Below are positions 9,958-19,121 of a stretch of DNA of 64,000 nucleotides, piece by piece (positions within the stretch are counted from its first letter, which is position 1; each line of letters opens with the position of its first letter). The DNA is from Halomonas sp. M4R1S46. GTDB lineage: Bacteria > Pseudomonadota > Gammaproteobacteria > Pseudomonadales > Halomonadaceae. The notes beneath the pieces are model-generated. The model was not told the DNA's origin. It worked only from the letters and a program-made list of their open reading frames with translations, and searched no databases. Both the position numbers and the translations under genes were made by a program. Where the stretch lies: positions 1,798,001 to 1,862,000 of the forward strand of contig NZ_CP107008.1 in the NCBI RefSeq assembly GCF_025725685.1. The letters run 5' to 3'.

Positions 9958-10787
9958 CGGGGGGAGAAGCGCCGGTTGATGCCGGTCTCGGCGATCATCC
10001 GGGTGGAGATCTCCTCCACCGAGAAGCGCGTGGTATCGATGAAGGGGATATGCATGCGCCGGTAGAGGGCCTCGGCCTGCTGGACCTCCTGCACGCACTG
10101 GTCGATGGAGCTGTAGCGGCTGTTGGGGCGCCGCTCGTGGCGGATCGCCGCCAGCCGCCGCGGGTCGATGGTCAGCCCGAACAGCTTGTGGCGATACGGT
10201 TCCAGCGCCTTGGGCAGCTTGAGGTTGCCGTCCTCGTCCTGGTCGTCCTCGGTGAGCGGGTAGTTGGCGGCACGAATGCCGAACTGCAGCGCCAGGTAGA
10301 GCGAGGAGGGCGTCTTGCCGCAACGCGACACCCCCACCAGGATGATGTCGGCCTTGTTGTACTGGTGGGTGCGGGCCCCGTCGTCGTTGTCCAGGGCGAA
10401 ATGCACCGAGTGGATACGATCCATGTAGACGTCATCGCTGCCGATGGCGTGGGTCCGCCCCACGCTGTAGGAGGAGTGGGTGGCCAGTTCCTGCTCCAGG
10501 GGCTTGAGGAAGGTGGAGAAGATGTCCACCTTGAAGCCCGGCGCATCGCGGATCACGTTGCGCACGTCCTGGTCGACGATGGTGTCGATGATGATCGGCT
10601 GTTCGCCGTCCTTGACCGCCGCGCCCTCGATGATCTCGACCAGCCCCCTGGCCTTCTCGATGCTGTCGATATAGGGCTTGGTGAGCATGCGGATCTCGAC
10701 GTTCTCGAACTGGGCCAGCAGGCTGCGGCCCAGGCTCTCGGCGGTGATGCCGGTGCCGTCGGAGATGAAGAAGGCGGTACGGGGCAT
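9954..10787 (-). CDS. ppsR: PEP synthase regulatory kinase/phosphorylase (PSRP, DUF299)
   Basis: Bifunctional ADP-dependent kinase and Pi-dependent pyrophosphorylase of 277 residues that inactivates and reactivates PEP synthase by phosphorylating a threonine near its catalytic histidine. The P-loop GVSRCGKT is at 152-159. The N-terminal [17 protein letters not shown] and the C-terminal [12 protein letters not shown] segment are characteristic of this family. The start is set at the ATG 10787; a longer in-frame extension across the intergenic region has no SD and is rejected. It is divergent from its target ppsA, the common arrangement. Confidence 0.95.
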   Translation of the reverse strand: MPRTAFFISDGTGITAESLGRSLLAQFENVEIRMLTKPYIDSIEKARGLVEIIEGAAVKDGEQPIIIDTIVDQDVRNVIRDAPGFKVDIFSTFLKPLEQELATHSSYSVGRTHAIGSDDVYMDRIHSVHFALDNDDGARTHQYNKADIILVGVSRCGKTPSSLYLALQFGIRAANYPLTEDDQDEDGNLKLPKALEPYRHKLFGLTIDPRRLAAIRHERRPNSRYSSIDQCVQEVQQAEALYRRMHIPFIDTTRFSVEEISTRMIAETGINRRFSPR

Positions 10788-11029
10788 GGCGGGGCGTCGC
10801 TCGGGCTGTGGGAATGGTCCTATTGTCGAGCCTGATCGGTCACGGCACAAGCCGCGGCATGGGGCGCTCACTACAGGAATCGGCCCCTGCGGGCCGATGT
10901 TGTAAAAAACCTCCAGTGACTTCGATGTTAGACCAATGGCGAATATGGATCGCCGCTGGTAGAGTCGCCAGCATCCAATCATGACGGCGCGCCAAGGGTT
11001 CCTGGCGGCACCATCCAAGGGGGTCTCAC
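10788..11029. other. ppsR/ppsA divergent control region with inverted repeat
   Basis: This 242-base region separates ppsR and ppsA. It contains a perfect inverted repeat ATCGGCCC-CTGC-GGGCCGAT (10879-10898) followed by GTTGTAAAAAACC. It does not look like a terminator in either direction because neither side has a T tract directly after the stem. It could be an operator or a leader stem. I could not assign convincing -35/-10 boxes for either gene. Confidence 0.4.
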
Positions 11030-13402
11030 GTGGACGAGTACATTCTGTGGTTCGATCAGTTGGGCATGGACGACGTCGAGCGAGTGGGCGGCAAGAACGC
11101 CTCCCTCGGCGAGATGATCTCCAACCTCGCCGGTGCCGGCGTCACCGTTCCCGGTGGCTTCGCCACCACGGCGGACGCCTACCGGGAATTCCTGTCCCAC
11201 GAGGGGCTCAACGACCGCATCAACCAGGCGCTCGCCACCCTGGACGTGGATGACGTCGCCGAGCTGTCCCGGGTCGGTGCCCAGATCCGCCAGTGGGTCA
11301 TCGATACCCCGCTGCCGCCGGCCTTCGAGCAGGCCCTGCGCGACAGCTACGAGCAGCTGCTGGCCCGGCACCCCAACCTCAAGGTGGCGGTGCGCAGCTC
11401 GGCTACCGCCGAAGACCTGCCGGACGCCTCCTTCGCCGGTCAGCAGGAGACCTTCCTCAACATCGAGGGCTTCGACAACATCAAGCGCGCCGTCCACGAG
11501 GTGTTCGCCTCGCTGTTCAATGACCGGGCGATCTCCTATCGGGTGCACCGTGGCTATGCCCACGAGAACGTGGCGCTGTCCGCCGGCGTGCAGAAGATGG
11601 TGCGCTCCGAGACCGGCGCCTCCGGCGTGATGTTCACCCTGGACACCGAGTCCGGCTACCGCGATGCGGTGTTCGTCACTGCCTCCTGGGGACTGGGCGA
11701 GACCGTGGTACAGGGCGCGGTGAATCCCGACGAGTTCTACGTCCATAAGCCGACCCTGGCCGCCGATCGCCCGGCGGTGCTGCGCCGCAACCTGGGCTCC
11801 AAGCTGATCAAGATGATCTACACCGACGATGCCAGCGCCGGCAAGTCGGTGGAGACCGTCGACGTGCCCCTGGCCGACCGCTGCCGCTTTTGCGTCAATG
11901 ACGAGCAGGTCATGGACCTGGCCCGGCAGGCGGTCACCATCGAGGAGCACTACGGCCGGCCCATGGACATCGAGTGGGCGCTGGACGGCGACGACGGCAG
12001 CCTCTACATCGTCCAGGCGCGTCCCGAGACGGTGGTCTCCCAGCAGGAGGGCGGCAAGCTGGAGCGCTTCCAGCTCAAGGAGAAGGGGCGCACCCTGGTC
12101 ACCGGCCGCGCCATCGGCCAGCGCATCGGCCGCGGCGCCGTCAAGGTCGTGTTCTCGCCGGACGACATGGACAAGGTCCATGCGGGCGATGTGCTGGTCA
12201 CCGACATGACCGACCCGGATTGGGAGCCGATCATGAAGCGGGCCTCGGCGATCGTCACCAACCGCGGCGGTCGCACCTGCCACGCGGCGATCATCGCCCG
12301 CGAGCTGGGCATCCCGGCCGTGGTCGGCTGCGGCGACGCCACCGAGGCCCTGGCCGATGGCCGCGAGGTCACCGTGTCCTGTGCCGAGGGCGACACCGGC
12401 CATGTCTACGACGGCCTGCTGGAATTCGACCGCAACGTCACCAGCGTCGATGCCATGCCCGAGATTCCCTTCAAGATCATGATGAACGTGGGCAACCCGG
12501 ACCGCGCCTTCGGCTTCGCCGGCCTGCCCAACGCCGGCGTCGGCCTGGCCCGCCTGGAGTTCATCATCAACCGCATGATCGGCGTGCACCCCAAGGCGCT
12601 GCTGGAGTACGACACCCTGCCCGCCGACCTGCAGCAGACCATCGACCTGCGCACCGCGGGGTATACCGACCCGGTCAGCTTCTACGTCGACAAGCTGGTG
12701 GAGGGGATCTCCACCCTGGCGGCCGCCTTCTACCCGCAGCGGGTCATCGTGCGCCTCTCGGACTTCAAGTCCAACGAGTACGAGAACCTGATCGGCGGCA
12801 AGCTCTACGAGCCCGGCGAGGAGAACCCCATGCTGGGCTTCCGCGGGGCCTCGCGCTACATCTCCGACGCCTTCCGCCCCTGCTTCGAGCTGGAGTGCCG
12901 GGCGCTCAAGCGGGTCCGCGACGTGATGGGGCTGAACAACGTCGAGATCATGGTGCCCTTCGTGCGCACCACCGACGAGGCCCGCGAGGTGGTCGACCTG
13001 CTGGCGGCCAACGGCCTGGAGCGCGGCAAGGACGGCCTCAAGGTCATCATGATGTGCGAGCTGCCGGCCAACGCCCTGCTGGCCGACGAGTTCCTGGAGT
13101 ACTTCGATGGCTTCTCCATCGGCTCCAACGACCTCACCCAGCTGACCCTGGGGCTCGACCGGGACTCCGGCATCGTCGCGCACCTCTTCGAGGAGCGGAA
13201 CCCGGCGGTCAAGAAGCTGCTGTCCATGGCGATCCAGGCCTGCAAGGCCCAGGGCAAGTACGTGGGCATCTGCGGCCAGGGGCCGTCGGACCATCCGGAC
13301 CTCGCCAAGTGGCTGATGGAGCAGGGCATCGACTCGGTATCCCTGAACCCCGATGCGGTGCTCGAGACCTGGTTCATGCTGGCCGGCGAAAAGCTGGGCT
13401 GA
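11030..13402 (+). CDS. ppsA: Phosphoenolpyruvate synthase
   Basis: Converts pyruvate plus ATP to PEP, AMP and phosphate for gluconeogenesis. The 790 residues match the family length. Domains in order are an N-terminal ATP-grasp (nucleotide binding, about 1-340), a swivelling phosphohistidine domain with [21 protein letters not shown] (catalytic His about 418), and a C-terminal PEP/pyruvate TIM barrel with MCELPAN and [21 protein letters not shown]. The start is GTG at 11030, preceded by AAGGGGG. The regulator PpsR is encoded divergently. A strong hairpin follows the stop. Confidence 0.97.
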   Translation: MDEYILWFDQLGMDDVERVGGKNASLGEMISNLAGAGVTVPGGFATTADAYREFLSHEGLNDRINQALATLDVDDVAELSRVGAQIRQWVIDTPLPPAFEQALRDSYEQLLARHPNLKVAVRSSATAEDLPDASFAGQQETFLNIEGFDNIKRAVHEVFASLFNDRAISYRVHRGYAHENVALSAGVQKMVRSETGASGVMFTLDTESGYRDAVFVTASWGLGETVVQGAVNPDEFYVHKPTLAADRPAVLRRNLGSKLIKMIYTDDASAGKSVETVDVPLADRCRFCVNDEQVMDLARQAVTIEEHYGRPMDIEWALDGDDGSLYIVQARPETVVSQQEGGKLERFQLKEKGRTLVTGRAIGQRIGRGAVKVVFSPDDMDKVHAGDVLVTDMTDPDWEPIMKRASAIVTNRGGRTCHAAIIARELGIPAVVGCGDATEALADGREVTVSCAEGDTGHVYDGLLEFDRNVTSVDAMPEIPFKIMMNVGNPDRAFGFAGLPNAGVGLARLEFIINRMIGVHPKALLEYDTLPADLQQTIDLRTAGYTDPVSFYVDKLVEGISTLAAAFYPQRVIVRLSDFKSNEYENLIGGKLYEPGEENPMLGFRGASRYISDAFRPCFELECRALKRVRDVMGLNNVEIMVPFVRTTDEAREVVDLLAANGLERGKDGLKVIMMCELPANALLADEFLEYFDGFSIGSNDLTQLTLGLDRDSGIVAHLFEERNPAVKKLLSMAIQACKAQGKYVGICGQGPSDHPDLAKWLMEQGIDSVSLNPDAVLETWFMLAGEKLG

Positions 13403-13426
13403 GTCGATCGCGCCTGCGTCGCCGAC

Positions 13427-13455
13427 ACGACACCCGGGCCCTGCCCGGGTGTCGT
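13427..13455 (+). terminator. Terminator hairpin after ppsA
   Basis: Perfect 13-bp stem ACGACACCCGGGC / GCCCGGGTGTCGT with a 3-base loop, 24 bases after the ppsA stop. The downstream bases CGTCTGG are T-poor, so termination strength is uncertain, but position and stem stability favour a transcript end. Confidence 0.6.
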
Positions 13456-13579
13456 CGTCTGGCGCCCGGGATCGGCCGGCGCCACGCCATCCTGCGCCGA
13501 TCGCGATGACCATGACCCCGGGTCAGGCGGGTCGCGGTGCCATCTTCCATACTGGACGTATCGGCACAGGAGATACGCC

Positions 13580-15988
13580 ATGGTGGACCCCCTGACGGTG
13601 GAGGCGGTGTTCCGGCGCTGCCCGAGCGAGAGCTTCGACTTCGAACTGACCAGCGAACTCGACCCCCTGGACCTGATCGGAGGCCAGGATCGGGCCCGGG
13701 AGGCCCTGATCCTGGGCACGGGCGTCCGACATCAGGGCTTCAACCTCTACGTGCTGGGCCCGGCCGGGCACGGCCTCCGTGGCCTGGTCACGCGCTTCCT
13801 CGAAGAGCGCGCCGCCGAGGGCTCGGTGCCCCCGGACCTGTGTTACCTCAACAATTTCGACGATCCCGCCAGTCCCGTGCTGCTACGTCTGCCGCCCGGC
13901 CTGGGGCGGCAGCTGCGCGGCGATGTCGAGCGGCTGATCGAGGAGCTTGGAAGCGCCATCCCGGCGGTGTTCGAGAGTGATGAGTACCAGAACCGCCTCC
14001 ATGAGCTCAAGCAGGCCATGAGCGAGCGGCAGCGGGATGCCGTGGAGTCGGTGCGCCGCGAGGCCAGGGAACACGACATCCTGCTGCTCTCGACGCCCAG
14101 CGGTTTCACCTTCGCCCCCGCCGACGAGAACGGCGAGATGATGCCGCCGGATGCCTACCAGGCCCTGGATCAGGAGGAACGCGAGCGCATCGAGCGCACC
14201 GTGGAGATCCTGCAGGAGAAGCTGACCAAGGCGATCCGCCGGATGCCCAAGCTGGCCAAGTCCCTGCGCGAGCAGGTCAATGCCCTCAACGAGGAGATGC
14301 TGCAGTCCGCCATCGGCGCCCCCCTGGGCGAGCTCGAGGAACGCTACGCGGATCATGACGGCGTGCTGACCCATCTGTCGGGTATCCGCGAGTCGATCCT
14401 CCATCATGTCGATGCCTTCCATTCCGACCAGCCCGAGGTGCCGCCCGAGGCGGTGTTCAGCCGGTTGCGCATCAACCTGCTGGTGGACCACGGCGACACC
14501 GAGGGCGCGCCGGTGGTCTATCAGGACCTGCCCAGCCATCAGCACCTGGTGGGGCGGATCGAGCATCAGGTGCACAACGGCACCCTGCTCACCGACTTCA
14601 GCCTGATCCGGGCCGGCGCCCTGCATCGGGCCAGCGGCGGTTACCTGGTGCTGGACGTGCGCGGCCTGCTGACCCAGCCGGGGGCCTGGGAGACCCTCAA
14701 GCGGATGCTGGACGGCGGGCAGATCCGCATCGAGTCCCTCGAACAGGCCTATGGGCTGATCAGCACCATGACCCTCGAGCCCGAACCGGTGCCGCTGGAT
14801 GTCAAGGTCGTGCTGCTGGGCGATCGCCTGCTCTACTACCTGCTGTGCGAGCACGACCCGGACTTCCTGGAACTGTTCAAGGTCCAGGCCGACCTGGACG
14901 ACGAGTTCGACCGCGACACCGGCAGGCTCGACCTCTATGCGCGCATGGTGGCCATGCTCGTCCAGGAGGGGCGCCTGCGTCCCCTGGACCCGGAAGGTGT
15001 GGCCGCGGTGATCGAGCGGGCCAGCCGCCTGGCCGATGACCAGCGCAAACTCACCGCCCGCCATCGCGACCTGCACGACCTGCTGGTGGAGGCCGACCAC
15101 TGGGCCGAGATCGCGGGCCGGGACGTGATCGGCCGCGAGGCCGTGGAGCGCGCCGTGGCCGAGCAGCGCCACAGGGCCGGCCGGGTCCGCGAACGTAGCC
15201 AGGAGGCGATCATCCGCGGCACCCTGCTGATCGACACCCAGGGAACCAGGGTCGGCCAGGTCAACGGCCTGACGGTGATACGGCTGACGAATCACGGCTT
15301 CGGTCAGCCGATCCGCATCACCGCCACCGCTCGCCCCGGCAACGGCCAGGTGGTGGATATCGAGCGCGAGGCCAAGATGGGCGGGCCCATCCACTCCAAG
15401 GCGGTGATGATCCTGTCGCGTTACCTCGCCAATCGCTATGCCGGCGACGAGCCGCTGTCGCTGTCCGCGAGCCTGGCCTTCGAGCAGTCCTACGGGGGCG
15501 TGGAGGGCGACAGCGCCTCGGTGGCCGAGGCCTGCGCGCTGGTCTCGGCCATCGCCCGGATACCGCTGGACCAGGCCTTCGCCGTGACCGGGTCCATCAA
15601 CCAGCATGGCGAGGTGCAGGCAGTGGGCGGCGTGAACGAGAAGGTCGAGGGCTTCTTCGAGGTCTGTCGGGCCCGGGGGGGGCCGGAGGGGCAGGCGGTG
15701 ATCCTGCCGGCCGCCAACCTCGAGCATCTGATGCTGCGCAGCGAGGTCCGCGAGGCCGTGGCGTCGGGCTCCTTCCGCCTCTACGCCGTCCGCCACGTCG
15801 ACGAGGCGCTGGAGCTGCTGACCGAGTCGGCAGAGGCGAACCGCTCGCTGGATGAGCGGGTCGCCGAGCGCCTGAGGGCGTTCCGCGCGGCCGTCCGCCG
15901 CAGCCGTTCGCGCCCCGCCACGGTCGGTGACGGGGGGGACGGCGATCACGGCAACGGAGACGTGGGGGAAGCCGATGGCCGAGAATGA
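13580..15988 (+). CDS. Lon-like AAA protease (AAA_32/LonH type)
   Basis: Protein of 802 residues with an N-terminal degenerate nucleotide-binding region (VLGPAGHGLRG at about 54-64, where the usual Lys of Walker A is absent), a long helical middle (about 120-260), a second AAA-like part containing GGYLVLDVRGLL and a C-terminal Lon peptidase domain. The catalytic dyad is present: Ser of EGDSAS (S645) and Lys of GGVNEK (K688). The altered P-loop is, as far as I recall, usual in this YcbZ-like family and not a sign of decay. A low-complexity, Asp/Gly-rich tail ends the protein. The start ATG at 13580 follows CAGGAG by 7 bases. The Usp-like gene overlaps its end. Its substrates are unknown. Confidence 0.9.
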   Translation: MVDPLTVEAVFRRCPSESFDFELTSELDPLDLIGGQDRAREALILGTGVRHQGFNLYVLGPAGHGLRGLVTRFLEERAAEGSVPPDLCYLNNFDDPASPVLLRLPPGLGRQLRGDVERLIEELGSAIPAVFESDEYQNRLHELKQAMSERQRDAVESVRREAREHDILLLSTPSGFTFAPADENGEMMPPDAYQALDQEERERIERTVEILQEKLTKAIRRMPKLAKSLREQVNALNEEMLQSAIGAPLGELEERYADHDGVLTHLSGIRESILHHVDAFHSDQPEVPPEAVFSRLRINLLVDHGDTEGAPVVYQDLPSHQHLVGRIEHQVHNGTLLTDFSLIRAGALHRASGGYLVLDVRGLLTQPGAWETLKRMLDGGQIRIESLEQAYGLISTMTLEPEPVPLDVKVVLLGDRLLYYLLCEHDPDFLELFKVQADLDDEFDRDTGRLDLYARMVAMLVQEGRLRPLDPEGVAAVIERASRLADDQRKLTARHRDLHDLLVEADHWAEIAGRDVIGREAVERAVAEQRHRAGRVRERSQEAIIRGTLLIDTQGTRVGQVNGLTVIRLTNHGFGQPIRITATARPGNGQVVDIEREAKMGGPIHSKAVMILSRYLANRYAGDEPLSLSASLAFEQSYGGVEGDSASVAEACALVSAIARIPLDQAFAVTGSINQHGEVQAVGGVNEKVEGFFEVCRARGGPEGQAVILPAANLEHLMLRSEVREAVASGSFRLYAVRHVDEALELLTESAEANRSLDERVAERLRAFRAAVRRSRSRPATVGDGGDGDHGNGDVGEADGRE

Positions 15989-16751
15989 TAGGCGTCAGGA
16001 CGGCACGGAAGGCGACATCGCCGTGACCGTGGCCCGGGTGCTGGCCCTGCTCGATGCCTCCCGCCACAGCCTGGCGGCGTTGTCCGTCGCCGTGCGTCTC
16101 GCCGAGCGACAGGGGGCCGAGCTGGTCGCGGTCTATGTCGAGGATCAGGACTTGTTGCACAGCGTCGCCTTTCCCTTCGCCCGGGAGGTGGGTGGCCATT
16201 CCGGACAGGTGCGTCGCCTCACGGCCCCTCAGCTCGAGGCTAGCCTGGCACGCCAGGCGGAGCGGGTCAGCCAGGCGCTGGAGTTCGCCGTGGCCGGGCG
16301 CCGGCTCCGGCATTCGCTGCAGATCAGCCGAGGCCGGGTGATCTCCGAGGCGTTGTCCATCGCCACCCCCGGGGACATCATGCTGCTCGGCAAGGCCGGG
16401 CTGGCCGGTCGCTTCGGCGCGCGGCTGGGCACCAACAGCCTGGGGCTGATCCTCTCCGCGCCCTGCCCGGTGGTCGTCTGGGACGAGGAGGGGCCGCCGG
16501 CGGCGCCAGGCCCGCTGCGGGTGCTGGTGGATCCGGCCTCTGGCGACGCGCCTTCGGTCCCCACGCCCTTGTCGACGTTCTTCGACGGCACGGAGCCGAT
16601 TCCCCGCCGCGACGCGGCCGCGCTGACGCGTCGGCTGGCGGTATGCCGCGGCGGCGCCCTGCTGTTGCATCGTGACGCGCTTCGCGGGCTGCTCGCCGAG
16701 GACCCCGACTGGCTGTCGCGGCTGGTCATGCCGGTCGTCGTGGTGCCCTGA
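15975..16751 (+). CDS. Universal stress protein-like protein
   Basis: Protein of 258 residues. The N-terminal half resembles a Usp alpha/beta fold: a first strand VARVLALLDASRHSLAALSVAVRLAERQGAELVAVYVED, then a middle region that ends in GDIMLLGKAGLAGRFGARLGTNSLGLILSAPCPVVVW. The canonical ATP loop G-2x-G-9x-G(S/T) is only partly recognisable. The second half is less conserved. The ATG at 15975 follows GTGGGGGAA and lies 14 bases inside the end of the Lon-like gene, implying translational coupling. A role together with the protease (stress or quality control) is inference from this overlap only. Confidence 0.7.
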   Translation: MAENDRRQDGTEGDIAVTVARVLALLDASRHSLAALSVAVRLAERQGAELVAVYVEDQDLLHSVAFPFAREVGGHSGQVRRLTAPQLEASLARQAERVSQALEFAVAGRRLRHSLQISRGRVISEALSIATPGDIMLLGKAGLAGRFGARLGTNSLGLILSAPCPVVVWDEEGPPAAPGPLRVLVDPASGDAPSVPTPLSTFFDGTEPIPRRDAAALTRRLAVCRGGALLLHRDALRGLLAEDPDWLSRLVMPVVVVP

Positions 16752-16803
16752 ACCGGCGACTTTTGGCATCATGTCGGCCTCCATCCCTGGTAGGACTCTT
16801 TCC

Positions 16804-17226
16804 ATGACGTATTTCCTGGTGATGGGCGGTCTGGCGCTGTCGGTCTCCTTCACCCTGGGCTGGGGGCTGTGGCGGACCGGTCGCTGGCTGTTCGGTGGCC
16901 TGGGCCGCCGGCGGGCCACGCCGTCGCGTTCCACCGCCACCCCCCGGCGGCGCGGTAACGCCGCTCGCGCCGCGCGCCGGCCCGCCCCGTCAGGCCCCTG
17001 GCGTCTCACCCAGGCGCTGGCGCGGCTGCACGGCACCTGGCCCCTGGCCCTGCTGGTCCTGCTGCTCCATGGCGGGACCCGGCTGGCCGCCCATGGCATG
17101 GCCGCCCGTCCCCACTCCCTGCCCGGCGAGTTCCTCCAGATCGTCGAGGCGCTGGGCTGGGGGGCCGTGGGGCTGGGCGCCCTGGCCGGTATCGGTCTAC
17201 TGGCGGCCTGGCGTTGTCGTCGCTGA
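16804..17226 (+). CDS. Small multi-pass membrane protein, unknown function
   Basis: Predicted protein of 140 residues with three hydrophobic segments (about 3-22, 77-94 and 113-135). These are separated by a very basic linker rich in Arg/Pro/Ala (about 32-66) that probably faces the cytoplasm. I do not recognise the family. The ATG at 16804 lies 52 bases after the Usp-like gene, so it may belong to the same transcript. The frame remains open upstream into the usp gene, but that part is a shadow. It is real mainly by length, position and the coherent membrane pattern. Confidence 0.6.
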   Translation: MTYFLVMGGLALSVSFTLGWGLWRTGRWLFGGLGRRRATPSRSTATPRRRGNAARAARRPAPSGPWRLTQALARLHGTWPLALLVLLLHGGTRLAAHGMAARPHSLPGEFLQIVEALGWGAVGLGALAGIGLLAAWRCRR

Positions 17227-17283
17227 GTCGGCATCGCCTATGCTGGGAGGAGCGTGACCTTCTTCGTCACGGGAGCCGTGGCC

Positions 17284-19113
17284 ATGGATAGAGATCCCCT
17301 GCTAGTCAGCCTACGCCTGGGTCAGGCGGCTCTGGGCGCCCTGTTGGTACTGATGCCGATGCTGGGCGAGGCCGAGTCGTCGTTCCAGTATCAACGCCCC
17401 GACTCGCTCCCTGAGCCGGCCGCCGATGAGGATGCCTCGTCCAGCGTGGCCGCCACCTCCTTCGCCGTCGTCACGCCGCACCCGCTGGCCACCGATGCCG
17501 GCCGCCAGGTCCTCGCGGCCGGTGGCGCGGCCATCGATGCCGCCGTCGCCGCGCAGTTGGTGTTGAGCCTGGTGCAGCCGCAGTCTGCCGGCATTGGCGG
17601 TGGTGGCTTCCTGATGCTCTACGATGGGGAGCAGGTGCGGGCCTTCGATGGTTGGGTGAGTGCTCCCTCGGGCGTGGAGGCGACGCTGTTCATGGATGGG
17701 GAGGACGAGCCGCTGGCCTTTTCCGTGGTCGCTTCCAGTGGCCGTGGCGTCGGCGTGCCGGGCATGCTGAGGATGCTGGAGGTGGCCCACGACGCCCATG
17801 GCCGCCTGGCCTGGGCGAGCCTCATCGCGCCGGCCATCGCGCTGGCCGAGCAGGGGGTCCCGGTAAGCCACCGCTTGAGCCACGAGCTGGCTGCGGCCAC
17901 CGAGCTCGCCGACGACGGCGCGGCGGCCGCCCTGTACTTCACGGAGGACGGCGAGCCGCTCGCCGCGGGGGAGACGCTGACCAACCCCGCCCTGGCGGCG
18001 ATCCTCGGCCGGGTCGCCGAACAGGGCAGTTCGGCGCTGCATACCGGCGCCGTCGCCGAGGACCTGGTGGCCCGGGTCCAGGGCCATCCCGAGTTGCCCG
18101 GCGCGCTGAGCCTCGAGGATCTCGCTACCTATGTCGCCAAGCAGCGCGAGCCGCTCTGTGTCCCCTGGCGGCGCTGGCGTGTCTGCGGTTTCCCCCCGCC
18201 GTCCTCCGGTCACCTCTCCGTCATGCAGGTCCTCGGCACGCTCGCCCAGTTGTCCCCGCTGGAGGCGCCGCTGGAGGAGGAACGGCCCACGGCGGCCTGG
18301 CTGCACCGCTTCGTCGAGGCCTCGCGGCTGGCGCTCGCCGACCGTAACCGCTATGTCGCCGACCCGGACTTCGTCGACCCGCCGGGGGGCGACTGGTCGA
18401 CGCTGGTGGCCGACGAATACCTGGCCAGTCGCGCCGGCCTCATCGGCGAGCAGCGCCTGGGCGATGATCGGGCGCTGGCGGGCAATCCGGGCCCGCTGGA
18501 CAGCGCCTGGGCGATGCAGCCCGTCCAGCCGGAGTACGGCACGAGCCATGTCAGCGTCATCGATGGCGAGGGGCAGGCCGTGGCCATGACCACCTCCATC
18601 GGGCAGGCGTTCGGGGCCCGGCTGCTGGCCGACGGGGGCACCGGCAAGGCCGGGGGGTACCTGCTCAACAGCGGGCTGAGCGATTTCTCCTTTCGCCCGG
18701 CGGATGACCAGGGAACCCCGGTCGCCAATCGGGTGGCCGCCGGCAAGCGACCGCGCTCGAGCATGAGCCCGACCCTGGTCTTCGACCGGGCGAGCGGCGA
18801 GCTGGTGGCGAGCCTGGGGTCCTCCGGCGGCGACGCCATCGTCCAGTACCTGGCGAAGACACTGGTGGCCCTGCTGGACTGGCGGCTCGATCCGCCAACG
18901 GCCATCGGCCTGCCGCATGTGGTCACCCGTGACGGGGGGATCCGCCTCGAGGCGGACGGTTACCCCGAGGCGGTACACGCGGCCCTCGCCGAGCGGGGGC
19001 ATGATGTCGAGGCCGGCGAGCTGACCAGTGGTCTTCAGGTCCTGCAACGCGCCGACGATGGCCTGGTCGGGGCCAGCGACCCGAGAGGGGCCGGCACCGC
19101 GAGCGGTGACTGA
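17284..19113 (+). CDS. ggt: Gamma-glutamyltransferase
   Basis: N-terminal nucleophile hydrolase of 609 residues, acting on glutathione and gamma-glutamyl compounds, likely periplasmic. A hydrophobic N-terminal segment (about 8-30, ending MPMLGEAES) looks like a signal peptide. The pro-enzyme processing site is T420 in YGTSHVSVID, which becomes the N-terminal nucleophile of the small subunit. Downstream, RPRSSMSPTLVF and SLGSSGGDAIVQ match the family's substrate-binding loops. The ATG at 17284 is preferred (GGGAG 8 bases upstream). A GTG at 17254 is possible but its SD is too close. The stop is 8 bases from the end of the convergent GDPD gene. Confidence 0.93.
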   Translation: MDRDPLLVSLRLGQAALGALLVLMPMLGEAESSFQYQRPDSLPEPAADEDASSSVAATSFAVVTPHPLATDAGRQVLAAGGAAIDAAVAAQLVLSLVQPQSAGIGGGGFLMLYDGEQVRAFDGWVSAPSGVEATLFMDGEDEPLAFSVVASSGRGVGVPGMLRMLEVAHDAHGRLAWASLIAPAIALAEQGVPVSHRLSHELAAATELADDGAAAALYFTEDGEPLAAGETLTNPALAAILGRVAEQGSSALHTGAVAEDLVARVQGHPELPGALSLEDLATYVAKQREPLCVPWRRWRVCGFPPPSSGHLSVMQVLGTLAQLSPLEAPLEEERPTAAWLHRFVEASRLALADRNRYVADPDFVDPPGGDWSTLVADEYLASRAGLIGEQRLGDDRALAGNPGPLDSAWAMQPVQPEYGTSHVSVIDGEGQAVAMTTSIGQAFGARLLADGGTGKAGGYLLNSGLSDFSFRPADDQGTPVANRVAAGKRPRSSMSPTLVFDRASGELVASLGSSGGDAIVQYLAKTLVALLDWRLDPPTAIGLPHVVTRDGGIRLEADGYPEAVHAALAERGHDVEAGELTSGLQVLQRADDGLVGASDPRGAGTASGD

Positions 19114-19121
19114 CCTGGCCG

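Noticed and set aside
10788..11018. N-terminal extension of ppsR
   Set aside because: Covers the divergent promoter region and an inverted repeat. Family homology starts at ATG 10787.
10979..13513. Long minus-strand open frame (844 codons) opposite ppsA
   Set aside because: Shadow of a strongly conserved plus-strand gene in GC-rich DNA. The protein has no recognisable motifs, and similar shadows occur opposite nearly every gene here (for example 13883-15949, 22122-24437 and 53893-56937).
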